Shown here piece by piece: positions 11,551 to 22,100 of a DNA stretch of 64,000 nucleotides. Source of the DNA: Doris montereyensis (lineage: Eukaryota > Mollusca > Gastropoda > Nudibranchia > Dorididae); NCBI GenBank assembly GCA_037039925.1, contig JAXRKP010000006.1:197001-261000 (forward strand). Reading direction: 5' to 3'. A program made the position numbers and the translations under genes. Within the stretch, counting starts at the first letter, position 1, and the number at the start of each line of letters is the position of its first letter. The notes beneath the pieces were generated by a model. That model was not told the DNA's origin, searched no databases, and saw nothing but the letters and a program-made list of their open reading frames with translations.

Positions 11551-11748
11551 ATGTATTAATTTCCAAAAAAAAACCTACAGCCCCCCCCCCCAAAAAAAAC
11601 AACATAATACAACCTACAATTAGGCTGAAAATGAAATAGCATAATTGATGGACCAAGAGAACATCATTCTTTAGACAAAGATCAATTATTTGTCACATTA
11701 CACCACTGTACGCACCTCTTTTTTGAACTTTTCAATGAATTCGTTCAC
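1..11748 (-). CDS. PSME3: Proteasome activator PA28-gamma-like gene (5 exons visible, 5' and 3' incomplete)
   Basis: PA28-gamma (REG-gamma, 11S regulator) forms a ring that caps the 20S proteasome in the nucleus and stimulates ATP-independent peptide hydrolysis. Five minus-strand exons at 11716-11748, 11019-11081, 10435-10524, 7902-7965 and 1357-1468 splice in consistent phase (0,0,0,1,0). They follow the family order: VNEFIEKFKKE (family VDSFRERITSE); LVREVFPQKVLEIDELF (LVANFFPKKLLELDSFL); a segment ending ISIPYPVPLEDS (MNLPVPDP); a linker with KKRK; and TRVLVFPGG followed by EKTKPIMKGLMEH (EKVKPEIRLLIEK). The basic linker favours gamma over alpha/beta. The N-terminal first exon is not identified, and the C-terminal activation loop and helices lie left of the window. 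About half of the usual ~250 residues is present. Introns are long (up to 6.4 kb) and packed with repeats. One missing base in the 1357-1468 exon breaks the frame as given. Confidence 0.82.
67..186 (+). repeat. Dispersed repeat, copy 1 (unclassified)
   Basis: This ~120-bp block (containing 'aagaggaaacagcaa' and 'ggaaagaagta') recurs at 4475-4610 in the same orientation with scattered substitutions. It has no coding content that I recognise. The surrounding 1-440 may be part of the same degraded element. Confidence 0.6.
187..1356. other. Left-edge non-coding stretch
   Basis: I see no supported exon here. The next PSME3 exon (expected to encode the conserved helix with the IPRIEDGNNFG motif) is not visible on the minus strand, so it should lie beyond the left edge. 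The stretch holds a short TA run near 969-986 and a pogo-like terminal sequence near 990-1050; the rest is unassigned. Confidence 0.5.
990..1050 (+). mobile_element. Pogo/Tigger-like terminal sequence, copy 1
   Basis: 'CAGTAGAACCTCTCTAATCG' follows a TA run and matches the start of the sequence at 3917. CAGT-GAACCTC ends next to TA are typical of pogo/Tigger DNA transposon termini. The two copies point the same way, so they are not two ends of one element. No transposase was found nearby. Confidence 0.4.
1357..1468 (-). CDS. PSME3: PSME3-like exon (start of helix 2 region; frameshifted; GC donor)
   Basis: On the minus strand an acceptor (ctctttacag) precedes this exon, and its first two bases complete the Gly codon begun at 7902. 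It reads TRVLVFPGG, then the frame must move by one base near the GGAGGATCC at ~1438-1446 to continue as SFNKFVHNYCEKTKPIMKGL and MEHANM. This corresponds to human PSME3 TKVFVMPNG...EKVKPEIRLLIEKCNTVKM. The exon is 112 nt; 113 nt would be needed to keep phase, so one base is missing. The only donor at the position where the homologues splice is ATG|gcaagt, a GC-AG type intron. The next exon would begin with the WVQLLIPRIEDG block and is not in the window. Confidence 0.75.
1600..1715 (+). repeat. Local tandem duplication
   Basis: 'gatagtggcaaagtc' plus 'atccgt' occurs twice about 75 bp apart (near 1603 and 1682), with the spacer sequence partly conserved. It is a short degenerate tandem duplication. 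Confidence 0.55.
1818..1915. repeat. TCTAGATCT palindrome-rich patch
   Basis: The hexamer AGATCT and the overlapping TCTAGA recur many times in under 100 bp. Similar patches lie at 18555-18615, 28200-28390 and 37090-37140. This is low-complexity sequence of unknown role. Confidence 0.6.
2106..2260 (+). repeat. Degenerate minisatellite
   Basis: Three to four imperfect units of roughly 45-55 bp each carry 'tgccgtatcc' or 'tgccatatcc', then 'cctcgattaccaaa' variants. Isolated related words occur out to ~3000 in both orientations. Confidence 0.5.
3871..3916 (+). repeat. (TA)n microsatellite
   Basis: Twenty-three uninterrupted TA dinucleotides lie immediately before a pogo-like terminus at 3917. 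Confidence 0.95.
3917..4030 (+). mobile_element. Pogo/Tigger-like terminal sequence, copy 2
   Basis: 'CAGTGGAACCTCTCTAATCG' starts directly after TA, the target dinucleotide of pogo/mariner elements. It matches the copy near 990. An opposing end was not located, so the element is probably truncated or degraded. Confidence 0.45.
4475..4610 (+). repeat. Dispersed repeat, copy 2 (unclassified)
   Basis: Second copy of the repeat at 67-186, sharing 'gtccacca', 'aagaggaaacagcaa' and 'ggaaagaagta' in the same order and orientation. Confidence 0.6.
4757..5110 (+). repeat. Dispersed repeat, plus-strand arm of an inverted pair
   Basis: The block containing 'ctttgcggaaagtga' and 'aactttctagaaa' is matched by the reverse complement of about 8963-9330 over ~300 bp. 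The two copies face each other across the PSME3 exon at 7902-7965. No protein family was recognised in it. Confidence 0.7.
4980..5534. repeat. 23-bp direct repeat (4980-5002 and 5512-5534)
   Basis: The 23-mer beginning GACAAGGCAATCTGATCG is identical at both positions. The first copy lies inside the dispersed repeat at 4757-5110, so the second may be a fragment of the same repeat rather than a target-site duplication. Confidence 0.7.
5111..6460. other. Unassigned PSME3 intron sequence
   Basis: No exon, RNA gene or recognised repeat was seen apart from the second copy of the 23-mer at 5512-5534. Confidence 0.5.
6461..7262 (+). repeat. ~0.8-kb dispersed repeat R2, copy 1
   Basis: The repeat starts near 'cgacacagcc' and ends near 'ttagccttacaaggg'. 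It matches 17674-18515 through most of its length, including 'gcctgaccatgcag', a pyrimidine-rich tract, 'ggcttgctct-ttgatgaaca' and 'atgcaatataaacacgatga'. A TC array (6555-6604) has expanded inside this copy. No coding content was recognised; it could be a non-autonomous element. Confidence 0.7.
6555..6604 (+). repeat. (CT)n microsatellite
   Basis: Twenty-five CT dinucleotides inside repeat R2. The sister copy at 17774 has only a short CT run here, so the array expanded after the copies separated. Confidence 0.95.
7263..7350 (+). repeat. Retroposon 3' tail-like sequence
   Basis: 'ggcgctatataagt' followed by an ATT run resembles the 3' tails of many invertebrate SINE/LINE copies (a conserved stem plus an ATT tail). 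It abuts the R2 repeat. Confidence 0.4.
7505..7765 (+). mobile_element. tRNA-derived SINE, family S1
   Basis: A pol III type head (box A region 'ggtagtccagaggcaagg', box B 'gtagtgggtttgagcccc') is followed by a central part with 'aaaaaggaggtcccgtgtgc' and a 3' end 'gtggataaatcaaatcaaat'. The same layout is seen at 35929-36238 (the most complete copy), 29800 and, inverted, 60348-60484. Part of the middle is deleted here. Confidence 0.75.
7902..7965 (-). CDS. PSME3: PSME3-like exon (linker with basic NLS-like KKRK)
   Basis: The minus-strand acceptor is ttttccag and the donor is CAG|gtattt. It translates as SAGKKRKVEAIDSNN followed by HSVPVS, ending in phase 1. Its position between the IPYPVP segment and the VFPGG block is the position of the gamma-specific linker (human YKKRRLDECEEAF), so KKRK is a plausible nuclear localisation signal. 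The exon is only 64 nt and is bracketed by two inverted repeat copies (4757-5110 and 8963-9330), which could affect its splicing. Confidence 0.78.
7966..8962. other. Unassigned PSME3 intron sequence
   Basis: AT-rich sequence with no recognised exon or repeat. Confidence 0.5.
8963..9330 (-). repeat. Dispersed repeat, minus-strand arm of an inverted pair
   Basis: The reverse complement matches 4757-5110, including 'ctttgcggaaagtgacgct', 'ctttctagaaaca' and 'cgggctaaacacaactgg'. Confidence 0.7.
9548..9570 (+). repeat. Poly(C) tract
   Basis: A run of 23 consecutive C residues. Confidence 0.95.
9640..9935. repeat. R2 repeat fragments in inverted arrangement
   Basis: 9650-9720 read in reverse complement, and 9876-9935 read forward, both match the 'gaggcttgctctgttgatg' core of repeat R2 (6461-7262). 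Together they form a small imperfect inverted repeat. Confidence 0.55.
9945..10210 (+). mobile_element. Possible tRNA-derived SINE, family S2
   Basis: A box B-like 'ctggttcaagctcc' lies ~35 bp downstream of a box A-like 'gtgagcttgtaatcatg'. No second copy was noticed in the window, so the call is tentative. Confidence 0.35.
10435..10524 (-). CDS. PSME3: PSME3-like exon (IPYPVP segment)
   Basis: The minus-strand acceptor is 'tttaag' and the donor CAGAG|gtaagt. Thirty codons read QMKNLKTAEFQAHISIPYPV then PLEDSTDSSE. This matches the LTQIHSDMNLPVPDP part of PA28 proteins, just after the first long helix. The acceptor polypyrimidine tract is weak but the phase fits both neighbours. Confidence 0.72.
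10606..10951 (+). repeat. ~46-bp minisatellite
   Basis: Seven to eight units built on 'tcctctgaaagggtgagctg' plus 'tgtggacaattatttgtcag'. The first two are nearly identical and later ones carry internal deletions or partial units. It lies in the PSME3 intron between 10525 and 11018. Confidence 0.9.
11019..11081 (-). CDS. PSME3: PSME3-like exon (FPQKVLEIDELF helix)
   Basis: The minus-strand acceptor is ttcttttgcag and the donor CAG|gtaaga. Twenty-one codons contain LVREVFPQKVLEIDELF, the strongest match to the PA28 signature LVANFFPKKLLELDSFL in the first helix of the 11S fold. Phase is 0 at both ends. Confidence 0.82.
11477..11544 (+). repeat. (AT)n microsatellite
   Basis: Thirty-four consecutive AT units in the PSME3 intron between 11082 and 11715. 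Confidence 0.95.
11716..11748 (-). CDS. PSME3: PSME3-like exon (VNEFIEKFKKE)
   Basis: The minus-strand acceptor is tacccacag and the donor GAG|gtgcgt. Eleven codons, VNEFIEKFKKE, line up with VDSFRERITSE at residues ~16-26 of human PSME3. The initiator exon (about 12-15 codons) should lie at higher coordinates. I could not identify it with confidence. Confidence 0.72.
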
Positions 11749-14295
11749 CTGTGGGTATACATACAAATTTAACATTTTTACTACAACAATAAATTTGTTT
11801 TCAATTTATTTACAAAATAATAAAGTACAGAATAAAACAGACAAGTTCAATATGGATAAATCAACACTGAAGATGCCATAGTCTCAAAAGGTCTAAATGC
11901 AAGAGGACACAGCAAGGTCTGAATGAAAGTGAAAAATATAGATCAATGTAATGACTAAATGAGTTGTAGTCATTTACAACGATCCTCATTTGAATTTGAG
12001 TAAGTTTTACCGCCGGCGCAAAACAGTTACGCATGTTTGCGAGTGACTAGCTCTGCCATGCTAATTTGATCACAGTTTATGTTTATGGCTCATTATCCAT
12101 AACATTTTCATAATACTTGTTACTTTAAATAGACTGCAAACGTGATATGGACCCATGAATATCAAAGGGAAAGAACACAAAAACTTAGACCTACCTTTTG
12201 TGGGATTTTCGATCTGATAACACACATATCTATATATTATATAAAACTTTTTCACCAATTTATTACCATTTACGCATTGTCAATAAATCATTATAAATAA
12301 ACTACGCACTTCAATGATTTGTTATGCAAATTAGGTAACATAAACTGGTAAAACGTTTAAGAAACATGCTCATATATAAGAGCATTTGCCATAATGTGGG
12401 AAAATCAGATAGCACTTACTGAAACATGTGATAGAACAACAGTTTTCATTATTTTAAATGTGTATGGTCAAATGTGTCATGAATCAACAAAGTAGTTCAA
12501 GTAGTTGTGTATCCTTTGATGGTCTCGTTATCTTGCATTTGAGGTATATTGTGTAGAATTTCTGGTTTCTCTTGTATTAATTTTAGGGTCGTCATAACCT
12601 ATTGAATTAAAAATTTTAAGTAACTTACATAAATGTGACATTTCAGTCATAATTTTCTTAAGAGACACTGAGCATACGTTAAATTTTTATGTAATAAACT
12701 TTGTTCTTACAAATTTCGAGGATTTTTAAACAAAATTGACATAAAAGTTGAATGACTTGTACATTCTATACATCATCATTTACTTTGTCTGCTAAAACAG
12801 TGAATGCAATCTTTTAAAACCCACATAGCTGGCTAGTTTGCCATTAAAAACTATTGGTATTTCTCTCCCTAGCAGTAGCAGAGTTAAGTGATGAGAAGGA
12901 ACTTTCTTGGCATTTTCATTAATTTGATCAATAGGAATTTTAAGTCTCAAAATGCCATCAATGTTGTTATGTACAAGACATCAGTGCTCGTTCTTAGTTT
13001 TGAACAAACTGATCAACTTCGATAACCAGAAATTGAAAGGGGAGCTCCTTCTTACCCAATGTAAATTTGTGGGGCTCATCCAATCGCAGAGTAAGCCGCA
13101 GGGAACCACAGCTGGCCCCGAGCCAGGTGAGGCCATGTATAAGCTTAGCTAGGAGTCTCTGTTCCAAGGGGTTCAGAATTCAATTCGAACATTTAAACAA
13201 TCCCTTCAATGATGATGATGATGACAACCAAAAATAATGACTTTTGTCATCTACCCATTTCCACTTTCCTTTTGGCAATTGTGGCATGGCTGACAAAATG
13301 AGACATATATTGTTCATGCCATCATCGTTCTTCATCACGCTATGTACAAGTCAGCTCTGTCGTCATATGTTATGTACAAGACATTTTCCTTCTATATTTC
13401 TGACTTTATTTAATTTTTTTAAATATGCTCTGGTTTAGTAAAGCAATTTTTTTTAAATTATGTGATATTTAACTAATTTAAGTGACTTTCATTTCTAGAA
13501 AAGGTCCATTTCAAAGCATCAACATTGTTGTCATTGTTAACAAGTCAGATTTTCATTTTCAATAGATGCTTAGGCTGAAATAAATGCTGAACACACCGCT
13601 ATGACTTGCTAAAATGTAAAATTTCTCTTTTTATGATGACGTCATTTAATTTTGTCATCATCATTGTTACGATACAGGTCAAATTTTGAGTTTTATGGAA
13701 CATTTTAAATTGATCATTTCAATCATATCCGATGGATATTTTATGCTGTTTTACATGCCGATCATAATTCTATGACTTATAATTATGTAAAATCATATTT
13801 CTATTAGTACTTTGTGCTTGCTTGAAAGTTTCTTTGTGTCACCATTTTTGTACTGAACTTGTACATAACCATGATGACATTATAAATAGTAATAGTATGT
13901 TTCATACCATTGATGCCCCTTTTTATGTGTTTAAGCTTTTATAACTATGATCAATATAAAATGATACAATAAGAAAATATTGGTAATTTTTCAGTTATTA
14001 TTGTTGATGTTTGTTGGTTTGTGTTGTCACTGTTATGTACAAGACAAATGTTATGAATCCGTACTTAGATGTCGATATCGCCATAATTATAACGAAACAT
14101 CTTACAGATCCTGCACTTGATGACACTATGCAAGTGGCAGTGGTGCTCATAAACCCATATGAGTAAAAATCGGGTTGGTTTGGTCACACTTGAATTCAAC
14201 ATCTCCATGACCCTGCCTTAACCCTGGTAAGGCTATGATCAGTAAATGCCGGTTTGTTACAGCACTCTGTTCAGCGCTTTCTTTCTTTTCTTTAT
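11749..14295. other. PSME3 first intron / intergenic sequence
   Basis: AT-rich with no recognised coding segment or repeat family. The start exon and promoter of the PSME3-like gene could be here, but nothing is specific enough to call. A short 'gatgatgatgatga' run lies near 13210. Confidence 0.45.
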
Positions 14296-17200
14296 CAGCT
14301 CCCATTCTACCTTCCGGTGTACGGGTTTAGATGCCCGAAATGATCTTTCTCCAGGCTGCCCTGTCCTGACATTTTCTGTTTCCCTCTGTGAAAGTTAAAT
14401 TTATATGCTTTAATGCCTCTTTTATATCTTCTCCCCACTTTCTCCAAGGTCTGCCTTTGGTCTTTTACCTTGAGTTTTAGCACTGTATACTGATTTAGCT
14501 ATTCTTCTATTGTCATTAATTTTCTCCGAGGTCTGCCTTTTGGTCTTTTACCTTGAGTTTTAGCACTGTATACTGATTTAGCTATTCTTCTATTGTCATT
14601 CACTCTGTTTACATGCCTAAACCATCATAATTGATTCATTTCTATCTTACTTTTTATGTTATCTTTTATTGTTGTATTTCTGATTTTGTCTCTTTTAGTT
14701 TTCCCTACTACTCTTCTTAGACATTGCATTTCGGCTGCCTGTACTCTACTGTATTCTCTACTGTCTAAGGTCCAGGTTTCACTAAAATAGAGGAGAGTAG
14801 GACAATAAACTGTGTTGTATACTGCCATTTTGGTTTTTGTTGACAATTCTTGTTTATCTACAAATGCCTTTCCTAGATGGTTATATATTGCACTTGCCTT
14901 TTGGATTCTCTGGCTGATTTCTTCTCTTAGTCTTCTCTCTGAGTTAATCATTAGTCCTAGGTAATTGTAGCTTTGAACTTGTTCTAAATTCTCCCTGCCC
15001 AATTTAAGATTTTGTGTTTTAGCTTCCCTACTTACTAGCATTGTTTTAGTTTTCTTTGCATTTACTATCATTCCTTTTTTATTTAATTCATTATAATAAA
15101 TTCATCATGTTGATATTCTACTGGAGGTCCCTTTCTGATTTTCCAAACAGAACTAAATCGTTTACCTACATTCATTTCCTTCATTTTTGAGGATGCCTTT
15201 GCGACTGAATCCATAAATGTGATAAACAAAAGAGGACTTAGGATACAACACTGTCTTACTGTCTTATATATATATATATATCTACATCAAATTCTTCAGA
15301 TACATTTCCAGCTACTCTCACTGCACATGTTGGTTTATTGTAAAAGACTTTTAATGGCTTCTATTAAATTTTGCTCTACATTGTGTTCTCTTAAGGAATG
15401 CCATAGTTCGTCCCTCCTCACAGTGTCAAATGCCTTTTCTAAGTCAATAAAATACAGGTGCAAGTCAATGTTTCTCTCAAGGAATTTTTCTATTATTTGT
15501 CTAATGTAACTATGTGGTCTTGTACACTTCTTCCTGGTCTAAATCCACTCTGGTGTTCTTCAATCTGATCCTCTACTCTTTTCCTTAGTCTCATTTCGAG
15601 AACCCTGACATACACTTTTCCTGGTACGCTAGGTAGTGATATTCCTCTATAGTTTGAGCATTCCATAGTTGATCCTTTGTTGTGTATTGGTACTACCGTT
15701 CCCTTCTTTCAGTCGTTTGGCACCTGTTTGGACTTCCATGCTTGTTGACATATTGCATGAAGTAGTTTGTCTACCTCTCTCCCTTGGCTTTTAATCATTT
15801 CTGGATAAACTTGATCTGCTCCTGGGGCCTTTCCTAATTTCACCTTTCTTATAGCTGTTTGGAGTTTTTCCATTGATATATCTACACCTTCAGCTGTCTC
15901 CTCTGGATTACTTGTTACTCTTACTAATTGATCTGTACTCCTTGTTTCATATGTTCAGGAGGGATTATGTAATTGTTGAAAATACTTTCTCCGCGTTTCC
16001 ATGATTTCTGTCTCCTTTCATTATTTCTCCTTTGGCATTCTTAATTTGTCGTATTGGGCATGCTTTGGTCTATCTCGTGCTCTTCCTTGCTCCCCATAAC
16101 AGCTTTTGATTTTCATGATAGCTTTTTTGAAGTCTTTGACTCTTTGTCCAAACTCTTCCCACTGTTCCTATTTTGCTTTCCTAACTTCCTTTTTGGCGAT
16201 AGTTCTTTTATTCACGTAATCTATCCTATCCTCTGGTCTCTTTGTTTGCAAGTATTTCTTCCAGGCACCCTTCTTTTCTTTGATCTTAGTCTTGACATTC
16301 TCATTCCACCATGCTGTTCTTTTCCTATCCCCTTTAATTTGTTTCCTTCCATAGACCTCTTCAGTACAACTGAGGAGTATATCTTTATATATTTGCCACT
16401 TTTCTTCTATTGTGCTATCCTTCAGATCCATCTGTCTTTCACTGATAGATTCTTTTATCCTGGATTGGTCTGTTTTACTATTGGTTTATTTAGTTCTATT
16501 TTGAGTTTAGTAGCTTTCTTCTCTTTCCTTTTCTGTTTGTTTTCTTCAGTTAAGTTAATAATCTCATTTGGCTATCATTAGGTGATGATCACTAAATATT
16601 TAAGCTCCTCTGTTTACTCTTGCATCCATTGTACTGTAAAAAAAAAAAGTATTATGTAGTCTATGATTGATTTTTCACACCTGTCTTCATTTACTCTTGT
16701 ATGTTTGTGGATATCTTTATGAGGAAAAATGTGTTAGCTATTTTCATATTATTCTTTAGGCAAAAATCTATTAGTCTCTCTCCATTTGGAGAAGTTGTTG
16801 TCTTTCCTTCTTTACCTATTACTCCTCTTGATGTTTCTACATTGTTGCCTACTCTAGCATTTAAATCTCCTAAAACCATTAGTTCCTGTTTGGGTTTGAG
16901 ATTCTCTGCAGCTGTTTGTAAATCGTTTTCGAAGATATCTTTTTCTTCTTTGGTGGCATCTTCGTTTGGTCCCTAAGCTATTACTATTATTAATTCAATT
17001 TCTCTTCCTTTTGGTTTAATTTTACCTCTAATAGCCGTGGGCTTATAAAATTCCAACTTTCTAGTAGCTTCTCTTGCCTTACTTTTAATGCAGTAGGAGG
17101 CCTACTCCTGCCTGCTCTATCTTTGACATCTACTCCTGAGAAGATTAAAGTATGATTTGGTCCTACAATTTCTATTCCTTGTCCTTTTTCTTTGTTTCTG

Positions 17201-17665
17201 TAACACTAGTGCCAAAATATCTACTTTGAATTTGTCGATTTCTTCAGCTACCGGTAATTCTAACTCTTTTCCATTTATTGCCCTAACATTCCATGTTAAA
17301 AAAATCAGTCCGTGTTCTTTTCCAGAGTCGTCTTCGAAAGTTTAAGCCGGGTATATCATTATATATATATATATTACTTTGAATCGGTTTGGTTTTGGAT
17401 AAGCAGGGGATTGGCCCACTGTACCCTAGGTAGATGGTGGGGCTGCCGCCTTGAGGCCCCCTACCGGGCCTTGTTATTTTCTGTCAGGGTTAACTCCTTT
17501 AGCCTTTGGTTGCTAAAAACCAGCCTGCAAGGCAGTAGGTTGTTATTTTCTGTCAGGGTTAACTCCCTTAGCCTTTGTTCAAACAAGACCTGCCTGCAAG
17601 GCAGCAGGAGACTCGTGGAGGGCGGGACCGCCTAATCCCCATACAGGTGCTTACCTGTCCACTGC
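14296..17665 (-). mobile_element. Non-LTR retrotransposon (endonuclease + RT, RTE-like), copy A, broken
   Basis: This is a nearly full-length but inactive LINE read on the minus strand. From 5' to 3': a leader with two ~60-bp tandem units (17460-17620); an AP endonuclease start TWNVRAINGKELEL (~17300); GDLNARVG (~16870); SDHHL (~16590); the linker with KRTAWWNENVKTKIKEK (~16300); RT parts including the KTKTMLVSREAKTQNLKL region (~15050); and the conserved C-terminal region with SETWTLDSREYS (~14790). Stops and frameshifts occur throughout. The FADD catalytic box is lost: the matching spot at ~15150 reads VGKRFSSVW. An ~80-bp tandem duplication sits at 14446-14600 near the 3' end. The 3' end matches copies B, C and E. 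Confidence 0.85.
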
Positions 17666-17673
17666 CCGGTCTG

Positions 17674-18515
17674 TTCAGCTGACACAGCCATCCACGCTAT
17701 TATTGAATGACTGGAGTAAAGCCTGACCATGCAGCGACGTGCCCCCCCCCCCCACTCCTGCTCTATATGTTACCTCATCTCTCTCTCATTTTCTCTGTCC
17801 TCTCTATTAGATTCGTCTTTCTTGATCTTCCTGGCTCTCTTTATGTCTCCTGTTTGTTTCCTTTCCTCTTTCTCTCTCCCTTTCTCTCCGGGATCCCTCC
17901 CTCCTCTCTCTCTGTCTCTCTTTTATGGCAGTTGTATTTCGTTAAATTCTTCTTTCTTTTTGTCTTTTCTTTTTGTTTATTGTTGTTATGAGGCTTGCTC
18001 TATTGATGAACATTGCTCGATGGATCGTTGCACCAATGGCTCTATTAGTAGTATTAGTATTAGTTTTCGTCCAGCATTGTTTAGTGTTTACTTGTTTCTA
18101 TGGCTCCTTACTGCTCATGAAGGTTGGGCACACTGTAAATTTCTCGGTCCTGACCCATTTTCTATCTTTTAGTATTATACCTTTCATATTTCCTCTTCGT
18201 TAGTAATGGGTCAACTGCAGTATTATTCCTTTTCATGTTTAATAAAAGTAGGCTGTAATAGATGTTATTGTTAGTGAACAATGCAATATAAACACGATGA
18301 CAATAACTAACAAAATGAATTGCCCGCTATGTCACCTTACTCAACAAAGATAAAAAACAATCACAGTAATCACAGGTGTACGTCGTGATCAAGCACAGCA
18401 GCCTCGTTAGCAGGGGGAGAAAACTATTGGAGCCACGTACAGAAGCCTTGTACACAGCGGAACGAGATTATTGACCCTATTCAGGTCAGCTGGCAAGTTA
18501 GCCTTACAAGGGTTT
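17674..18515 (+). repeat. ~0.8-kb dispersed repeat R2, copy 2
   Basis: Matches 6461-7262 end to end, with the same start 'gacacagcca-ccacgctatt' and the same end 'agccttacaaggg'. It abuts the 5' leader of LINE copy A, but copy 1 has no LINE next to it, so it is treated as a separate element. Confidence 0.7.
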
Positions 18516-19140
18516 AACTAAAGTATTAAGTACTAAGGGAATATTATATTATATAGATCTATATATAGCAGACTGCAGTAGAGCTAGAATCTAGATCTTA
18601 ATTCTAGATCTAACATTTCTAGAGATCTAAAAAGTGAGCTACAGTATTTTGTATGACATTCTCACATTTTTTGAATCATTTTGTGTCATTTTGTCGGATG
18701 GTTTAAATATTTTCTTGTCGTGGGTCGTCTATAAAAGAGTTGATCCTTGCTGTTTCGCCAATCAACACGCCTGCGATGAGAGCGAGCGCTTTATTTTGTT
18801 CGTGCTCCTTCACTTGAGTTAAAAAAGGTATCCCTGATAGCTACTTCCTTTAAGTGTTACTGTGTAACTTTAAAGAACACAATAGTCTTTACAAGAAAGG
18901 AGCAGTCACTGCTGTCATTCACTATAATAGTGGCCGACTCAGAGTATGTTGTCTTTTTGTCTCATCCTCACTTGATTCTTTTCATTCAAAGTAGATAAAT
19001 CTTCTCATACAGATAGATTTTGATAGACTTTGCCGTACCCAGGCAGTAATGACAGTAGCTTGGTCACATGTAAGCAAGTGATCAAGAAGGAGAAAACTGC
19101 AATAGGCCGATACTTAGCGAAGTTGAATATAAAACTAATG
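18516..19140. other. Unassigned sequence between repeats
   Basis: Contains an AGATCT-rich patch (18555-18615) and an isolated 'tataaaag' near 18730 with no gene attached. No coding segment was recognised. Confidence 0.45.
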
Positions 19141-19147
19141 AAAATCC

Positions 19148-22100
19148 CCGGGCAGTAGACAGGTAAGCACCTGTACAGAAAGTACACGACCCTCCCCTCC
19201 ACGACTCTCTCCTGCTATCTTGCAGGCTGGTATTGGCTGACCATAGTGACCAAAGGCTAAGGGAGTTAACCCTGACAGAAAACAACCTTCTGCCTTACAG
19301 GTTGGTCTCCGACTTCAACTTTCGAAGACAACTCTGGAAAAGAACACGCACTGTGATTTTTGGAACATGGAATGTTAGGGCAATAAATGGAAAAGAGTTA
19401 AAATTAGCTGAAGAAATGGACAGATTCAAAGACATTTTGGCTATTACAGAAACAAAGAAAAAAGGACAAGGAACACAAAATGTAAGACAAAATCATACTA
19501 TATTTTCCCAGGAGTAGATGTCAAAGATATAGCTAGAGCAGGAATAGGCCTCCTAATGCCTAAAAGGCATGAAACGCTACTGAAAAGTTGAAACTTTATA
19601 AGCTCACGGCTATTAGAGGTAAATATAAAATCAAAAGGAAGAGAATTTAAATTATTAACAGCTTATGGACCAAACGAAGACTCCACCAAAGAAAAAAAAA
19701 ATATGTTCGAAAACGAGTTACAAATAGCTGCAGAGAATCTTCAAACCCAAATAGGAACTAATGCTTTTAAACACTGGAGTAGGCAACAATGTAGAAACGT
19801 CAGGAGGAGTAATAGATAAAGAAGCAAAGACAACAACTTCTCCAAATGGAAAGATACTAATATATTTTTGCCTAAAGAATAACATGAAAATAGCTAACAC
19901 ATTTTTCTCATAAAGATATCCATAAATATACAAGAGTAAATGAAGACAGATGTGAAAAGTCAATCATAGACTACATAATAGTTAGCAGCTCCTTTTTTAC
20001 AGTACAATGGATGCAAGAGTAAACAGAGGAGCAGAAATATTTAGTGACTATCACCTAGTCATTGCCAAAATGAAATTACTGACTGAAGAAAACAAACAGA
20101 AAAGGAAAGAGAAGAAAGCTACTACTACTAAACATAAAAGAGAAGAACTAAATAAACCAATAGTAAAATAGATATACCAATTTAAGATACAAAGATGTAT
20201 CAGTAAAAGGCAGATTAGATCTAAATGATAACGCAATAGAAGAATAGTGGCAAATGTATAAAGAAACACTCCTCAGTTGTACTGGGGAGATCTGGGGTAG
20301 GAAACAAATTAAGGGAGATATGAAAAGAACAGCATGGCGGAATAAGCATGTCAAGACTAAGATCAAAGAAAAAGAATGGTGCCTGGAAGAAATACTTGCA
20401 AACAAAGAGAGCAAAGGATAGGATAGATTACGTGAGTAAAAGAACAATCGCAAAAGAGGAAGTAAGGAAAGCAAAACAGGAACGATGGGAAGAGTTTGGA
20501 CAAAGACTTTAAGAAAGCTACAAAGGAAATCAAAAGCTGTTCTAGGGGGGGGGGGGCGCAATGAAGAGCATGAGAAAGACCAAGGCATGCGTAATACGAT
20601 AAATTAAGAATGCCAAAGGAGAAATAATGAAAGAAGACAACGAAGTCAAGGTAAAATGGAGAAAGTATTTTCAACAATTACATAATCCCTCCAGAACACG
20701 GAGTACAGATCAATTAGTAAGAGTAACAAGTAACCCAGAGGAGACAGCTGAAGATGTAGATATATCACTGGAAGAAATCCAAACAGCTATAAGAAAAGTG
20801 AAATTAGGAAAGGCCCCAGGAGCAGATCAAGTTGGGCAGATCAAGTTGATCCAGAAATTATTAAAAACCAAGGGAGAGAGGCAGACAAACTATTACATGC
20901 AATATGCCAACAAGCATGGAAGTCCAAACAGGTGCCAGACGACAGGAAAAAAGGGAACAGTAGTACCAATATATAAAAAAGGATCAACTATGGAATGATC
21001 AAACTATAGAGGGATATCACTGCTTAGCGTACCAGGAAAAGTGCATGCCAGGATACTGGAAATGAGACTTAGACCAGAAAAAAAGTGTACAAGACCAAAT
21101 ATTTACAATAAGACAAATATTATAAAAATTCCATGAGAGAAACATTGACTTACAGCTGTGTTTTATTGACTTAGAAAAGGCATTTGACACTGTGAGGAGG
21201 GACGAACTATGGCATTCCTTAAAAGAACACAATGTAGAGCACAATTTAATAGAAGGCATTACAACTCTTTTACAATAAACCAACATGTGCAGTGAGAGTA
21301 GCTGGAAACATATCTGAAGAATTTGATGTAGATAAAATAATGATTAAGACAGGGTTGTATTCTAAGTCCTCTTTTGTTCATCACATTTATGGATTCAGTC
21401 GCAAAGCAAAAATGAAGAAATCGAATGTAGGTATATGGAAACTCAAACCAGCAAATGAAGCAATGCTTTCATTTGCCGATGATTTAGTTCTGTTTGAAAA
21501 ATCAGAAAGTGACCTTCAGTCGAATATCACCATGACAAATAATGAACTAAATAAAAGAGGAATGAGAGTAAATGCAAAGAAAACCAAAACAATGCAAGTT
21601 ACTAGGGAAGCTAAAACACAAAATCTTAAATTGAGCAGGGAGAATTAAGAAAAATTCAAGCTACTATTACCTAGGGATAATGATTAACTCAGAGGGAAAA
21701 CTGAGATAAGAAATCAGCCAGACAATACAAAAGGCAATGACAATATATGACCATCTAGGAAAGGCATTTATAGGTAAGTAAGAATTGTCACCCAAAAAAC
21801 CCCCAAAAAGCAGTATACAACACAATTTATTGTCCTACTCTCCTCTATGGCAGCGAAACTTGGACCTTAGACAGTAGAGAATGCAGCAGAGTACAAGCAG
21901 CTGAAATGAAATATATAAGAAGAAGAAAAAGGAAACTAAAAAAGACAAAATCAGAAACACAATAATAAGAGATCAAACCAAAGCAGATGGCATAAAAACT
22001 AAGATAGAAATAAATCAATTGAGATGGTTTGGGCATGTAAACAGAATGAATGACAATATAATAGTTAAATTAGTATACAGTGCTAAAGCCCAAGGTAATA

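Noticed and set aside
12000..12060. Start exon of the PSME3-like gene on the minus strand (ATG followed by 'ggtaaaac')
   Set aside because: The short peptide (MRNCFAPA) does not resemble PA28 N-termini and the context is not convincing.
16054..16581. 175-codon plus-strand hydrophobic frame
   Set aside because: It is the antisense of the LINE copy A linker; the minus strand gives recognisable protein.
18728..18736. TATA-box promoter ('tataaaag')
   Set aside because: No transcription unit follows; a chance match in AT-rich sequence.
20148..20588. 146-codon minus-strand frame
   Set aside because: Antisense of LINE copy B.
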